The position numbers were made by a program, and so were the translations under genes. Of a DNA stretch of 64,000 bases, positions 1 to 7,807 are shown piece by piece; position 1 is the first letter of the stretch; every line of letters starts with the position of its first letter. The notes beneath the pieces are model-generated. The model was not told the DNA's origin, ran no database searches, and was given only the letters and a program-made list of their open reading frames with translations. The DNA comes from Brucella anthropi_A. Its GTDB lineage: Bacteria > Pseudomonadota > Alphaproteobacteria > Rhizobiales > Rhizobiaceae. Location of the stretch: assembly GCF_046630315.1 (NCBI RefSeq), contig NZ_LQBD01000013.1:62001-126000 (forward strand). The letters run 5' to 3'.

Positions 1-1
1 C

Positions 2-238
2 CTTCATGTGAGCTTCGGTTTCGCGCTCGTCGGCGCGGTCGTCGGCGAGTTTCTCGGTGCCAAGAAGGGCGTCGGCCTGATGATTTCAACGGCACAGGGC
101 ACGTTCAATGCCAATGGCGTCTTTGCAGCCATGGTCATTCTGGCGGTTCTGGCGCTTGTGGTGGAATACGTCATCACACTGGTCGAAAACCATTTGGTGA
201 AATGGCGTCCGCAGGCGCTTTCCGAACAGGGAAGCTGA
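2..238 (+). CDS. ABC transporter permease, NitT/TauT (SsuC-like) family, 3' end only
   Basis: The open frame enters from the left edge of the window, so only the last ~78 residues are visible. They contain LVGAVVGEFLGA, a glycine-rich membrane stretch, and a final transmembrane helix followed by ENHLVKWRP, a C-terminus typical of BPD_transp_1 permeases that work with SsuA/TauA-type binding proteins (nitrate, sulfonate or pyrimidine-precursor uptake). The substrate cannot be told from this fragment. A GTG at 8 is in frame but lies inside the conserved domain and is not a credible start. The gene converges on the sensor kinase that ends at 261. Confidence 0.8.
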   Translation, partial: LHVSFGFALVGAVVGEFLGAKKGVGLMISTAQGTFNANGVFAAMVILAVLALVVEYVITLVENHLVKWRPQALSEQGS

Positions 239-260
239 TAGCCGGGTAAAGCCAATTGCG

Positions 261-1649
261 TCAGGCGGCGGGCAGGGTGACAGTCACCGTAAGCCCGCCG
301 CCTTTCGTTTGCGAAAGCGCGACATGGCCGCCCGCCGCATCCGCGACCTCGCGCACGATGGCAAGGCCGAGCCCGCTTCCATCCGCGACCGTGCCCGGCA
401 CACGATAGAAACGTTCGAAAACATGTTCATATTCGCTCATCGGGATGCCGGGCCCATTGTCCTCGACCCGGATATGGATTACCTGCCCATCCCGATCGAC
501 CGCAAGTGTTACCCTGCCGCCTTCGGGCGTATAGGTGAGGGCGTTATCGACCAGATTGACGATCATCTCGCGCAGCATCGTGCCATCACCGGAAATGACG
601 GCTTTCGGCACTTCGAGCTCGAAGCCGAGATCGATCCTGCGGGCGAATGCCTTGCCTGCGAGGCTTTCCAGAATTTGCTGTCCTGCTTCGGCAAGATCGA
701 CACGGTCGGCGCGCGGGCGCCTGCTGCCCGGTTCGGCACGCGACAGCGTCAGCAATTGTCCGGCCAGCCTGGATAGCTGCATGGCCGTGTTCTTGATGCC
801 TGCCAGAACGTCCCTGCGGTCGTGTTCATCGGTTGCCCGTTCAGCGAAGCTGGCCTGTGTGGAGAGCGTGGCAAGCGGCGTGCGCAACTGATGGGCCGCA
901 TTCTGGATGAAACGGTGCTGTGCCGACATTTGCCTGCGCACGCGTTCCATATATTGGTTCAGCGCCGTGACGAGCGGTCGAAGTTCGCTCTGGACCGTCT
1001 GCGGATCGAAAGGCTCCAGCTCGGAAGTGCGATTGCGGACTTCATTGCGAAGCCGGATCAGCGGACGCAACACAAAGCGCAGGCCCAACAGCGACAGGGC
1101 GCCGGCCACGACGATGAGCAGCGATTGCTCCAGCACGGAGTTCAGCCACAGGTCCCGCTGCATGGCTGTATAGCCTGCAAGCGTGACACCCACGACCACA
1201 TCGACCGCCTGCGGCAGATCGGGCGGTGCGGCAACGGGGTGGCGCAGGACGACCAGACGCAAGGGATGATTGCGATAGGTGCCCTTATAATGGAGCGGGT
1301 CGTAATTGGCGATCTCGGCCGGTTTCGGCAAATCGGGAAATCCCGCCAGCAGATGCCCGTCGGACGTCTCGACGCGATAATAGACCCGGTCGCCATATCC
1401 CGTTGAAAACATCTCCAGCGCCACCGGCGGAATGACGGCATCGATGGCATTGTGTGAAGCGGCGGTTGCTTCGCCGATGGCGCGGGCGGAAGCCGTCAGC
1501 ATCCGGTCGGACACGATGCCGGCCATGTTTTCCGAGGCGCGCCATGCGGTCCACAGATTGATCCCGGCGACAACGAGCAGCGGGATCACGATCCACGACA
1601 CAAGTTGTGCGCGCAGGCTTCGGGAAAGGCGGGGAAACAGCCGTGTCAT
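261..1649 (-). CDS. sensor histidine kinase, TctE-like
   Basis: 462 residues. A first transmembrane helix (about 16-36), a periplasmic sensory region of the 2CSK_N type (about 37-165) and a second helix (about 172-195) are followed by a HAMP-like linker. The HisKA box QNAAHQLRTPLA has its phospho-accepting His at 253, and the HATPase domain shows NLVDNA, DNGPGIP and GLGLAI. The family autophosphorylates on His and passes phosphate to an OmpR-type regulator. The ATG begins one base after the regulator's stop, so the pair is co-transcribed and probably translationally coupled. TctE relatives often sense organic acids, but the ligand here is unknown. A NitT/TauT permease lies on one side and an amino-acid importer on the other. 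Confidence 0.88.
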   Translation of the reverse strand: MTRLFPRLSRSLRAQLVSWIVIPLLVVAGINLWTAWRASENMAGIVSDRMLTASARAIGEATAASHNAIDAVIPPVALEMFSTGYGDRVYYRVETSDGHLLAGFPDLPKPAEIANYDPLHYKGTYRNHPLRLVVLRHPVAAPPDLPQAVDVVVGVTLAGYTAMQRDLWLNSVLEQSLLIVVAGALSLLGLRFVLRPLIRLRNEVRNRTSELEPFDPQTVQSELRPLVTALNQYMERVRRQMSAQHRFIQNAAHQLRTPLATLSTQASFAERATDEHDRRDVLAGIKNTAMQLSRLAGQLLTLSRAEPGSRRPRADRVDLAEAGQQILESLAGKAFARRIDLGFELEVPKAVISGDGTMLREMIVNLVDNALTYTPEGGRVTLAVDRDGQVIHIRVEDNGPGIPMSEYEHVFERFYRVPGTVADGSGLGLAIVREVADAAGGHVALSQTKGGGLTVTVTLPAA

Positions 1650-1650
1650 C

Positions 1651-2319
1651 TCAAATCGCTTCGCGCAGCAGATAGCCGAGCCCGCGCAAGGTCACGATTT
1701 CGGCCTTGCTGCCTTCCAGTTTTTTGCGCAGACGATGGATGTAGATCTCAATGGCGTTTTCGTCGGTCTCGCTGTCGAAATCATAGATGCCCTGAACGAG
1801 CGCCGATTTGCTGACGGTGGTTCCGATCCGCCTGAGAAGCTGTTCCAGAACCGCATGTTCCTTAGGCGCCAGTGACAGCGGGTCATCGCAGAGGGAGAAA
1901 AGCCGGGTGTTGGTGTCGAAACGCAGCAGGCCGCAGCTCACCACCGGGGCGGTCTTCTGGCTCGCGCGGCGCAAATGCGCGCGGATGCGCGCTTCCAGTT
2001 CGCTGAGCTCAAAAGGCTTTGCCAGATAATCGTCGGCCCCCGCGTCGAGGCCGCGAATCCGCCCGTCGAGACTTGCATTGGCGGTGAGGATGATGACGGG
2101 AACCTCATTGCCCCGGCCACGAATATGTTCCAGCACGTCAAGCCCGGTCCTGTCTGGGAGGCCGAGATCGAGGATCACCAGATCATATCGGGTGAAGGCG
2201 AGTGCCTGTTCCGCGTCGCCCGCGTCGTGCACGGTGTCGACGCTATAATTCGACTGTTGCAGGCTTTTTGCCAGCCAGTTTGCGAGAGTGAGATTGTCTT
2301 CGACGAGCAGAATACGCAT
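1651..2319 (-). CDS. OmpR/PhoB-family response regulator, TctD-like
   Basis: 222 residues when started at the ATG of MRILLVEDN, where the receiver domain begins. The frame stays open about 320 bp further upstream, but that extension is low in complexity and precedes the conserved N-terminus, so it was rejected. The receiver has the acidic pair at the N-terminus, the phospho-acceptor Asp51 in VILDLGLPD, and the conserved Thr and Lys (ILTAN, AKPF). The C-terminal winged helix (about 125-220) contains ALVQGIYDFDSETDENAIEIYI and ends in LRGLGYLL, as in the PhoB class. It is the partner of the downstream kinase. A likely target is its own promoter or the amino-acid importer that begins about 600 bp away on the other strand; this is an inference from position. 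Confidence 0.88.
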   Translation of the reverse strand: MRILLVEDNLTLANWLAKSLQQSNYSVDTVHDAGDAEQALAFTRYDLVILDLGLPDRTGLDVLEHIRGRGNEVPVIILTANASLDGRIRGLDAGADDYLAKPFELSELEARIRAHLRRASQKTAPVVSCGLLRFDTNTRLFSLCDDPLSLAPKEHAVLEQLLRRIGTTVSKSALVQGIYDFDSETDENAIEIYIHRLRKKLEGSKAEIVTLRGLGYLLREAI

Positions 2320-2924
2320 GGCTGACGATGATCGTGGTTTCAGTTCCGGGTCAAGAAGCTTGGCCCGTAATTCGATGAATCGGATGAATATCTTTCCCCA
2401 TTTCAGCAGACATATCGGCAATTTGTCGGGAAAACCTCCCATATTGCAGGAATTCACGATAATTTTGAGCACTATCACGGCTATCCTTCGCCATCGGCCT
2501 CGGGTAACGCTCGGTACAGCTGCGGGGTCAAGGGAGGGAAATGGAAGGCGGCAGCCGGTTTCAATCGGATGTACTGGTGCGGATGCGCGAATTGCGGGCA
2601 TAAAACTGCCGGAAAAGACGCAAATTCGCGTCGCATCCACGATCTGCCCTTGCGAGAGCCGGGCCCCGGTTCTATCAGCATCATCAAAAATCGAAGCTTG
2701 AGACAGGTTCGGCAGTTCTTTTGCCGGACAGCCAACATCCGGCTAAGATCGAGAAAACAAGACAGGATCGCGAATACGGCTCGGCGGAACCGTTTTCGTC
2801 GATCCCATACCGGACAGCGTTCAACCCGCTCTGCCCGAAACCGCAAAATGATGCGGGCGGACAGACAGATTTCGAAAATTGAAATGACATTCAATCTCCC
2901 AATCCCAACAGGGCCTGACGCATC
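2320..2924. other. long divergent intergenic region between the TctD-like regulator and the amino-acid ABC operon
   Basis: About 605 bp with no convincing gene in any frame. It must carry the promoters of both the two-component operon (minus strand) and the ABC importer operon (plus strand). AT-richer patches occur around 2380-2470. No perfect palindrome or known riboswitch shape was recognised. The length is unusual for this gene-dense window. Confidence 0.5.
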
Positions 2925-3647
2925 ATGAAGCAGATGGGCTTTCTCGATATTCTGAGCTTCGGGCCGGACGGCTGGGGCTATGTGCTGATGATGGGCGCAC
3001 TGGTGAGCGTCGCGCTTGCCGTTCTGGGCTTCCTGCTTGGCGCCGCCATCGGTGTTCTGGCCGCCTGGGCGAAGATTTCCGGCGGGCGCACGCTGCGCGC
3101 CGTCGCCGACGGCTACACCACGATCATTCGCGGCATTCCGGACCTTCTCGTCATCTATCTGTTCTATTTCGGCGGCAGCGCGGCAGTCACGGCGCTCGGC
3201 AAATATTTCGGCGCGGAAGGTTTCATCGGCTTTCCGGGCTTTCTGGCCGGTGTGCTGGCGATCGCCATTTCCTGCGGTGCGCACCATACCGAAGTGTTCC
3301 GCGGTGCATTCCGGGCCGTCTCCAGGGGCGAGATCGAAGCCGCAACGGCCTGCGGCATGGGTCAGATGCTGAAATTTCGCCGCATCATCGCGCCGCTCGC
3401 GCTGCGTCACGCATTGCCGGGGCTTGGCAATGCCTGGCAGGTGTCGCTGAAAGAATCCGCCCTTGTGTCGGTTGCCGGTGTGGTCGAACTTCTGCGCCAG
3501 GCACAGATCGGCGCGGGCTCGACGGGACTGCCCTTCGACTTCTTCCTCATTGCCGGTGCGCTCTACCTGCTGATTTCGTCGGTTTCCGGCGGGCTTCTGC
3601 AACTGGCCGAGCGGCACTTCTCGCGCGGCGTCCGGAGGGCAAAATGA
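2925..3647 (+). CDS. polar amino-acid ABC transporter permease, HisQ/ArtQ type
   Basis: 240 residues with about five transmembrane helices and the permease EAA signature EAATACGMGQ...RRIIAPLALRHALPG (about 140-170), which docks to the ATPase. This is one of two paired inner-membrane channel subunits of a histidine/arginine/ornithine or opine-type importer. The start is the ATG at 2925; an in-frame ATG three codons later is a real alternative because no strong Shine-Dalgarno is visible. It is the first gene of a four-gene operon and overlaps the next by 4 bp (ATGA at 3644). Confidence 0.9.
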   Translation: MKQMGFLDILSFGPDGWGYVLMMGALVSVALAVLGFLLGAAIGVLAAWAKISGGRTLRAVADGYTTIIRGIPDLLVIYLFYFGGSAAVTALGKYFGAEGFIGFPGFLAGVLAIAISCGAHHTEVFRGAFRAVSRGEIEAATACGMGQMLKFRRIIAPLALRHALPGLGNAWQVSLKESALVSVAGVVELLRQAQIGAGSTGLPFDFFLIAGALYLLISSVSGGLLQLAERHFSRGVRRAK

Positions 3648-4363
3648 ACCTTGAATTGTATTCCGATGCCTTCTTCCAGATGTTGGGCGGCGTGCCGCTG
3701 ACCCTGAAGCTTGCGGCAACGTCCATCGTTTTGGGCGCCATGCTGGCCCTGCTTTTGGCAATGATGCGCCTGTCGGGCGTCAGGGTGCTGGACTGGATCG
3801 CCCGCATCTATGTCTTCGTGTTCCGCGGGACACCGCTTCTGGTGCAGATATTCATCATCTATTACGGCCTCAGCCAATTTCCGGCCATCCGCTATTCGTT
3901 TCTTTGGCCAATCCTGCGTGAACCCTACTGGTGCGCGATCATCGCGCTGACACTGAACAATGCCGCCTATGCGAGCGAGATCATCCGCGGCGGCCTGCTG
4001 TCGGTGCCGCACGGCCAGATCGAGGCGGCCAAAGCCTGCGGCATGTCGTCCTTCACATGTTTTCGCCGCATCGTCATGCCGCTTGCCATCCGTCAGGCGC
4101 TGCCGGGCTACGGCAATGAGATGATATCGATGATCAAGGCGACCTCGCTTGCTTCCATCATCACGCTCATGGAAGTGACCGGCATCGCGGCAAAGCTGAT
4201 CGCCGAGAGCTATCGGGCGATCGAAATCTTCGTGATCGCCGGTGCGATCTACCTTGCCATCAACTTCGTCCTGACCCGTGCGCTGATGTTCGCAGAATAC
4301 AGGCTCACCCCTTATCTGCGCCAGCCGGTCGTCAAGCTTTCCTCCGAAGGACAATCATCGTGA
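3644..4363 (+). CDS. polar amino-acid ABC transporter permease, HisM/OccM type
   Basis: 239 residues, with an N-terminal amphipathic segment followed by about five membrane helices. FRGTPLLVQIFIIYYGL is the hallmark of HisM/ArtM/GlnP-like permeases. The EAA loop EAAKACGMSSFTCFRRIVMPLAIRQALPGYGNE lies near 125-160. It forms a heterodimer with the preceding permease. It is translationally coupled on both sides: ATGA overlap upstream and GTGA overlap with the ATPase gene at 4360. Confidence 0.9.
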   Translation: MNLELYSDAFFQMLGGVPLTLKLAATSIVLGAMLALLLAMMRLSGVRVLDWIARIYVFVFRGTPLLVQIFIIYYGLSQFPAIRYSFLWPILREPYWCAIIALTLNNAAYASEIIRGGLLSVPHGQIEAAKACGMSSFTCFRRIVMPLAIRQALPGYGNEMISMIKATSLASIITLMEVTGIAAKLIAESYRAIEIFVIAGAIYLAINFVLTRALMFAEYRLTPYLRQPVVKLSSEGQSS

Positions 4364-5154
4364 GCAAAATCATCTCTCCCAATGCACCGGTGGCGCTGAA
4401 AGTCGAAAAGCTGCGCAAGAGCTTCGGCGAAAATGAGGTGCTGAAAGGCATTTCGCTCGAAGCCCGTGAGGGCGAGGTCATTTCGATCCTCGGTTCGTCC
4501 GGTTCCGGCAAGTCGACCTTCCTGCGCTGCATCAATCTTCTGGAAATTCCGACGTCGGGCACGGTCACGGTTTCGGGTGAAACCATCCGCATGGCGAAGA
4601 ATTCGAAGGGCGAGGCCTATCCGACGGACAAGAAGCAGGTTTCGCGCATTCGTTCGGAACTGGGCATGGTGTTCCAGAGCTTCAATCTGTGGTCGCACAA
4701 GACCATTCTGGAAAACATCATCGAAGCGCCGATCTATGTGCAGGGACGCCCGCGCGCGGAATGCGTGGCGGAAGCAGAAGCCCTGCTGGCCAAGGTCGGC
4801 ATTGCCGACAAGCGCGATTTCTATCCGGCCCATCTTTCGGGCGGACAGCAGCAGCGCGCCGCGATTGCCCGTGCGCTGGCGATGAAGCCGAAGGTCATGC
4901 TTTTCGACGAGCCGACTTCCGCGCTTGATCCCGAACTGGTCGGTGAAGTGCTGCGCGTCATGCGCGGTCTTGCCGAAGAAGGCCGCACCATGCTGGTCGT
5001 GACCCATGAAATGGGTTTCGCGCGCGATGTTTCCAACCGCGTCGTGTTTTTCCATCAGGGACTGGTGGAGGAAGACGGTGCGCCGGAAGACGTGTTCGGC
5101 AATTCGAAGTCGGAACGTTTCCGCAAGTTCATCAGCCACGAGAACGCTGCCTGA
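4360..5154 (+). CDS. polar amino-acid ABC transporter ATP-binding protein, HisP type
   Basis: 264 residues. Walker A GSSGSGKST (about 45-53), Q-loop MVFQSFNLWSH, ABC signature LSGGQQQRAAIARAL, Walker B VMLFDEPTSALDPE and H-loop VVTHEMGFAR are all present. The spacing and FNLWSH are characteristic of HisP/GlnQ/OccP ATPases. It powers the two permeases encoded just upstream. The start is the GTG of the GTGA overlap. Confidence 0.93.
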   Translation: MSKIISPNAPVALKVEKLRKSFGENEVLKGISLEAREGEVISILGSSGSGKSTFLRCINLLEIPTSGTVTVSGETIRMAKNSKGEAYPTDKKQVSRIRSELGMVFQSFNLWSHKTILENIIEAPIYVQGRPRAECVAEAEALLAKVGIADKRDFYPAHLSGGQQQRAAIARALAMKPKVMLFDEPTSALDPELVGEVLRVMRGLAEEGRTMLVVTHEMGFARDVSNRVVFFHQGLVEEDGAPEDVFGNSKSERFRKFISHENAA

Positions 5155-5164
5155 CCAACAAGAA

Positions 5165-5191
5165 TTCTGTGTTCCGGGAGACCGGACAGAA
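5165..5191 (+). other. intercistronic stem-loop before the amino-acid binding-protein gene
   Basis: TTCTGT (5165-5170) pairs with ACAGAA (5186-5191) and CCGG (5174-5177) with CCGG (5182-5185) around a GAGA tetraloop, with a 3-base bulge. It lies in the 60-bp gap between the ATPase and binding-protein genes. Such structures often stabilise or separately dose the binding-protein message; that role is inferred. Confidence 0.45.
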
Positions 5192-5214
5192 ACAACCGCA
5201 ACAGGATAACCGCA

Positions 5215-6066
5215 ATGAAGACCACCGGACTTTTCAAAGCCGTGTTCATTTCCGCCCTTGCTCTGACGAGCATCCCGGCCCATGCCGAGGAAAAGAAGTG
5301 GACGAAGATCACCATCGCCACCGAAGGCGCTTTCCGTCCCTACAATTTCACCAGGCCCGATGGCTCGCTGGATGGCTTCGAAGTCGAGCTTTACAAGGAT
5401 CTCTGCACCCGCATGAAGGTCGAGTGCACGATGGTCGCCCAGCCATTCGACAGCATCATCCCGGCGCTCAATGCCGGCAAGTTCGATGCGATCATGGCCG
5501 GCCTGACCGCTACGCCGAAGCGCGAAGAAACTATCAGCTTCTCGATTTCCTACGGCCTGACGCCGCAGACCTTCGCGACGCTGAAGGACAGCCCTTATGC
5601 AAAGCTGCCGCACACCGGCGAAACCCTTTATCTGGCCAAGGATGAAGCGGCTGCCCAGAAGGCGATCGACGATGTATCGGCTGAGATCAAGGGCCGCACG
5701 GTCGGCGTCCAGACCGCTTCGCTCGGCCTGACGCTTCTCGACAAATACTTCAAGGACGGTATCGACATCCGCGAGTACAAGACCACCGAGCAGCACGACC
5801 TCGACCTGAAGTCTGGCCGTGTCGACCTTATCGTGGCGTCGCTTGCCTATCTCGCGGATGCGGCCAAGAAGCCGGGCAACGAAGACATCGTCATGACCGG
5901 CCCGTTCTTCAAGGGCGGCATTCTGGGCCGTGGCGTTGCCGTCGGCCTGCGCAAGGACGATAAAGAGCTGAAGGCGATGTTCGATCAAGCCATTGAAGCC
6001 GCAAAGGCTGACGGCACGATCAAGCGCTTGTCGGAAAAGTGGTTCGGCTTCGACGTCACGCCGTAA
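5215..6066 (+). CDS. periplasmic amino-acid binding protein (Lys/Arg/Orn/His or opine type)
   Basis: 283 residues. A Sec signal peptide ends at AHA-EEK (about residue 24). The SBP_bac_3 fold follows: ITIATEGAFRPYNF at the start of lobe 1, DGFEVELYKDLC, and the D-AIMAGLTATPKREETISFS hinge motif typical of HisJ/ArgT/NocT/OccT. The C-terminal DGTIKRLSEKWFG is also family-typical. An insertion around residues 130-160 (LPHTGETLYLAKDEAAAQKA) is longer than in HisJ. It delivers the ligand to the preceding permease/ATPase. The exact amino acid is not deducible. The gene is followed at once by a strong terminator. Confidence 0.9.
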   Translation: MKTTGLFKAVFISALALTSIPAHAEEKKWTKITIATEGAFRPYNFTRPDGSLDGFEVELYKDLCTRMKVECTMVAQPFDSIIPALNAGKFDAIMAGLTATPKREETISFSISYGLTPQTFATLKDSPYAKLPHTGETLYLAKDEAAAQKAIDDVSAEIKGRTVGVQTASLGLTLLDKYFKDGIDIREYKTTEQHDLDLKSGRVDLIVASLAYLADAAKKPGNEDIVMTGPFFKGGILGRGVAVGLRKDDKELKAMFDQAIEAAKADGTIKRLSEKWFGFDVTP

Positions 6067-6089
6067 TTTTTCCACTCCGCTCCGTGCTG

Positions 6090-6116
6090 AACGCCGCCTT
6101 CGGGCGGCGTTTTCAT
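6090..6116 (+). terminator. rho-independent terminator of the amino-acid ABC operon
   Basis: A perfect 9-bp GC-rich stem, AACGCCGCC (6090-6098) with GGCGGCGTT (6103-6111), closed by a TTCG tetraloop, runs into TTCAT. It lies 24 bp after the binding-protein stop. Confidence 0.85.
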
Positions 6117-6189
6117 TCGGGCATGGCAAACCTTCACATCGAACCGGCTAGCGCCTATAAGGTCGGCCGGAACTTAACGTGAGGATGTG

Positions 6190-6711
6190 ATGATAAAGAT
6201 CGGTTTTGTTACTGTTTCCGACCGTGCAAGCCGCGGGGAATATGAAGATCTGAGCGGCCCGGCCATGGAGGCATGGATCAAGGGCGCGGTTGTCACGCCC
6301 TATGAAACGATCCGGCGCGTCATCCCCGACGGCATGGAATCGGTGCGCGACACGCTTGTCGATCTTTGCGACAATGAAGCCTGCGACCTGATCCTGACAA
6401 CGGGGGGCACGGGGCCGAGCCCGCGCGATGAGACACCGGAAGCCATGCAGGCCGTCCTGCACAAGGAACTGCCCGGCTTCGGCGAATTGATGCGCCGCGT
6501 CAGCCTTGAGCAGACCCCGACCGCAATCCTGTCCCGCCAGACGGCAGGCAGCCGCGGCAGGAGCTTCATTCTCAATCTCCCCGGCAAACCGGCATCCATC
6601 GCCATGACCTTGCAGGCCATCTTTCCGGCGGTGCCTTATTGTCTCGACCTCATCGGGGCAGGGCGTATCGATACCGATCCGGCGGTCGTGAAGGCGCACC
6701 GTCCCGGCTGA
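6190..6711 (+). CDS. mog: molybdopterin adenylyltransferase, MogA/MoaB family
   Basis: About 173 residues. The MoCF_biosynth fold is recognisable from IGFVTVSDRASRGEYED at the N-terminus, LILTTGGTGPSPRDETPEA (about 75-93) and the conserved LPGKPASIA near 135. MogA adenylylates molybdopterin before Mo insertion in the cytosol. The ATG at 6190 is preferred over the GTG at 6187 because GAGG at 6181-6184 is then 5 bases away. The gene stands alone and no other moa/moe genes are nearby. Family assignment is secure; MogA versus MoaB function cannot be separated by eye. Confidence 0.88.
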   Translation: MIKIGFVTVSDRASRGEYEDLSGPAMEAWIKGAVVTPYETIRRVIPDGMESVRDTLVDLCDNEACDLILTTGGTGPSPRDETPEAMQAVLHKELPGFGELMRRVSLEQTPTAILSRQTAGSRGRSFILNLPGKPASIAMTLQAIFPAVPYCLDLIGAGRIDTDPAVVKAHRPG

Positions 6712-6820
6712 TTTTTCCGCACTATCGATCAATGATCGCGTCTCGTCTCGAAGCCTCTGCGTACCGGAAATTTTTCATTTATGAACAATGGCTTGGAGAA
6801 TTATTTTACTGTATAAATGC

Positions 6821-6845
6821 AAAAACCGGAGGGGTTTTCCTCCGG
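6821..6845 (-). terminator. rho-independent terminator of the nitroreductase gene
   Basis: CCGGAGG (6826-6832) and CCTCCGG (6839-6845) form a 7-bp stem with a 6-base loop. Read on the minus strand it is followed by TTTTTG. It lies 27 bp past the nitroreductase stop. Confidence 0.75.
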
Positions 6846-6871
6846 CTTTGCCGTTTCGTCCAATCAGGTGA

Positions 6872-7471
6872 TCAGAAGAATACTTTGAAGCGGTCGGCAT
6901 CGTCCATGAAGGACTTTTCACCGAAAGGCTGTTCGTTCGAGCCGAACGGCATCTGCGCACGCAGTTTCCACGAGGCGGGAACATCCCAGGTCTTGGCCAC
7001 TTCCTGATCGATCAGCGGGTTGTAGTGCTGAAGGCTGGCGCCGATGCCCGCATTGGCAAGCGCAGTCCAGACCGAATGCTGCGCCATGCCGCCCGACTGT
7101 TCGGACCAGACCGGGAAGTTATCGGCGTAGAGCGGGAAGTTTTCCTGAAGGCCCTTGACGACATTCTGGTCTTCATAGAACAGAACCGTGCCGGCGCCGG
7201 CAGCAAAGCTGTTGACCTTGGCTTCCGTCTGCGCAAAAGCGTCGGCCGGGACGATCTGGCGAAGCGTTTCCTTCACGATATTCCACAGCTTGTCGCTCTC
7301 GGCGCCAAACAGGATCACGGCGCGCGAGCTCTGCGAGTTGAAGGAGGACGGCGTGTGCTTGACCGCTTCGCGGATCAGTTCGGCCACATCTTCGTTCGAA
7401 AGCGGCAGCGACTTGCCCAGGGCATACTGCGTGCGGCGCTTCTTGATGGAATTCAGCAGGGCGTTATTCAT
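6872..7471 (-). CDS. nitroreductase family protein
   Basis: 199 residues. The FMN-dependent nitroreductase fold is indicated by the N-terminal SIKKRRTQYALGK (the RRT/S FMN-phosphate contact), HTPSSFNSQSSRAVIL around 40-55, and the C-terminal GIGASLQHYNP ... LRAQMPFG block. It resembles the short YdgI/Frm2-like oxidoreductases that use NAD(P)H to reduce nitro or quinone-type compounds in the cytosol. It is monocistronic with its own terminator and is divergent from the FAD-binding protein gene. The physiological substrate is unknown. Confidence 0.88.
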   Translation of the reverse strand: MNNALLNSIKKRRTQYALGKSLPLSNEDVAELIREAVKHTPSSFNSQSSRAVILFGAESDKLWNIVKETLRQIVPADAFAQTEAKVNSFAAGAGTVLFYEDQNVVKGLQENFPLYADNFPVWSEQSGGMAQHSVWTALANAGIGASLQHYNPLIDQEVAKTWDVPASWKLRAQMPFGSNEQPFGEKSFMDDADRFKVFF

Positions 7472-7807
7472 GATTCAATCCTGTGTTTCAGCGGTCTTGA
7501 AGGCTGTCCGGCTCGGGAGTCTCGAAACAGCCTCACGGGTGATGTTGGGGAAAATATTGTGATCCGCGCCGCAGACGCCAGCCCACAATTGCGAAACACA
7601 CTGTCAACGATCGCAGACAAGTCAGCATTGACTGTTTACAGATCGATTTCAAACCCCGCCGACACCGGATAAGCGCCCGCACCGCGACAGCCGCGTTACT
7701 CGCAGCATTATGGGGTTTACAACGGCGCGCGCATATTGGAACCTAACAAAAAAAGTGGGATTTTACCCGCGTGTCTGGCGGCACGATTCCCGTGTCGTTG
7801 TCGTGAA
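7472..7807. other. divergent promoter region, nitroreductase / FAD-binding protein
   Basis: 336 bp with no supportable gene. It should contain both divergent promoters. An AT-rich patch at 7540-7620 is the most promoter-like part. No clear palindrome or terminator was seen. Confidence 0.4.

Noticed and set aside
2320..2640. Upstream extension of the response regulator (about 107 extra codons)
   Set aside because: The receiver domain begins exactly at the internal ATG, and the extension has no similarity to regulators.
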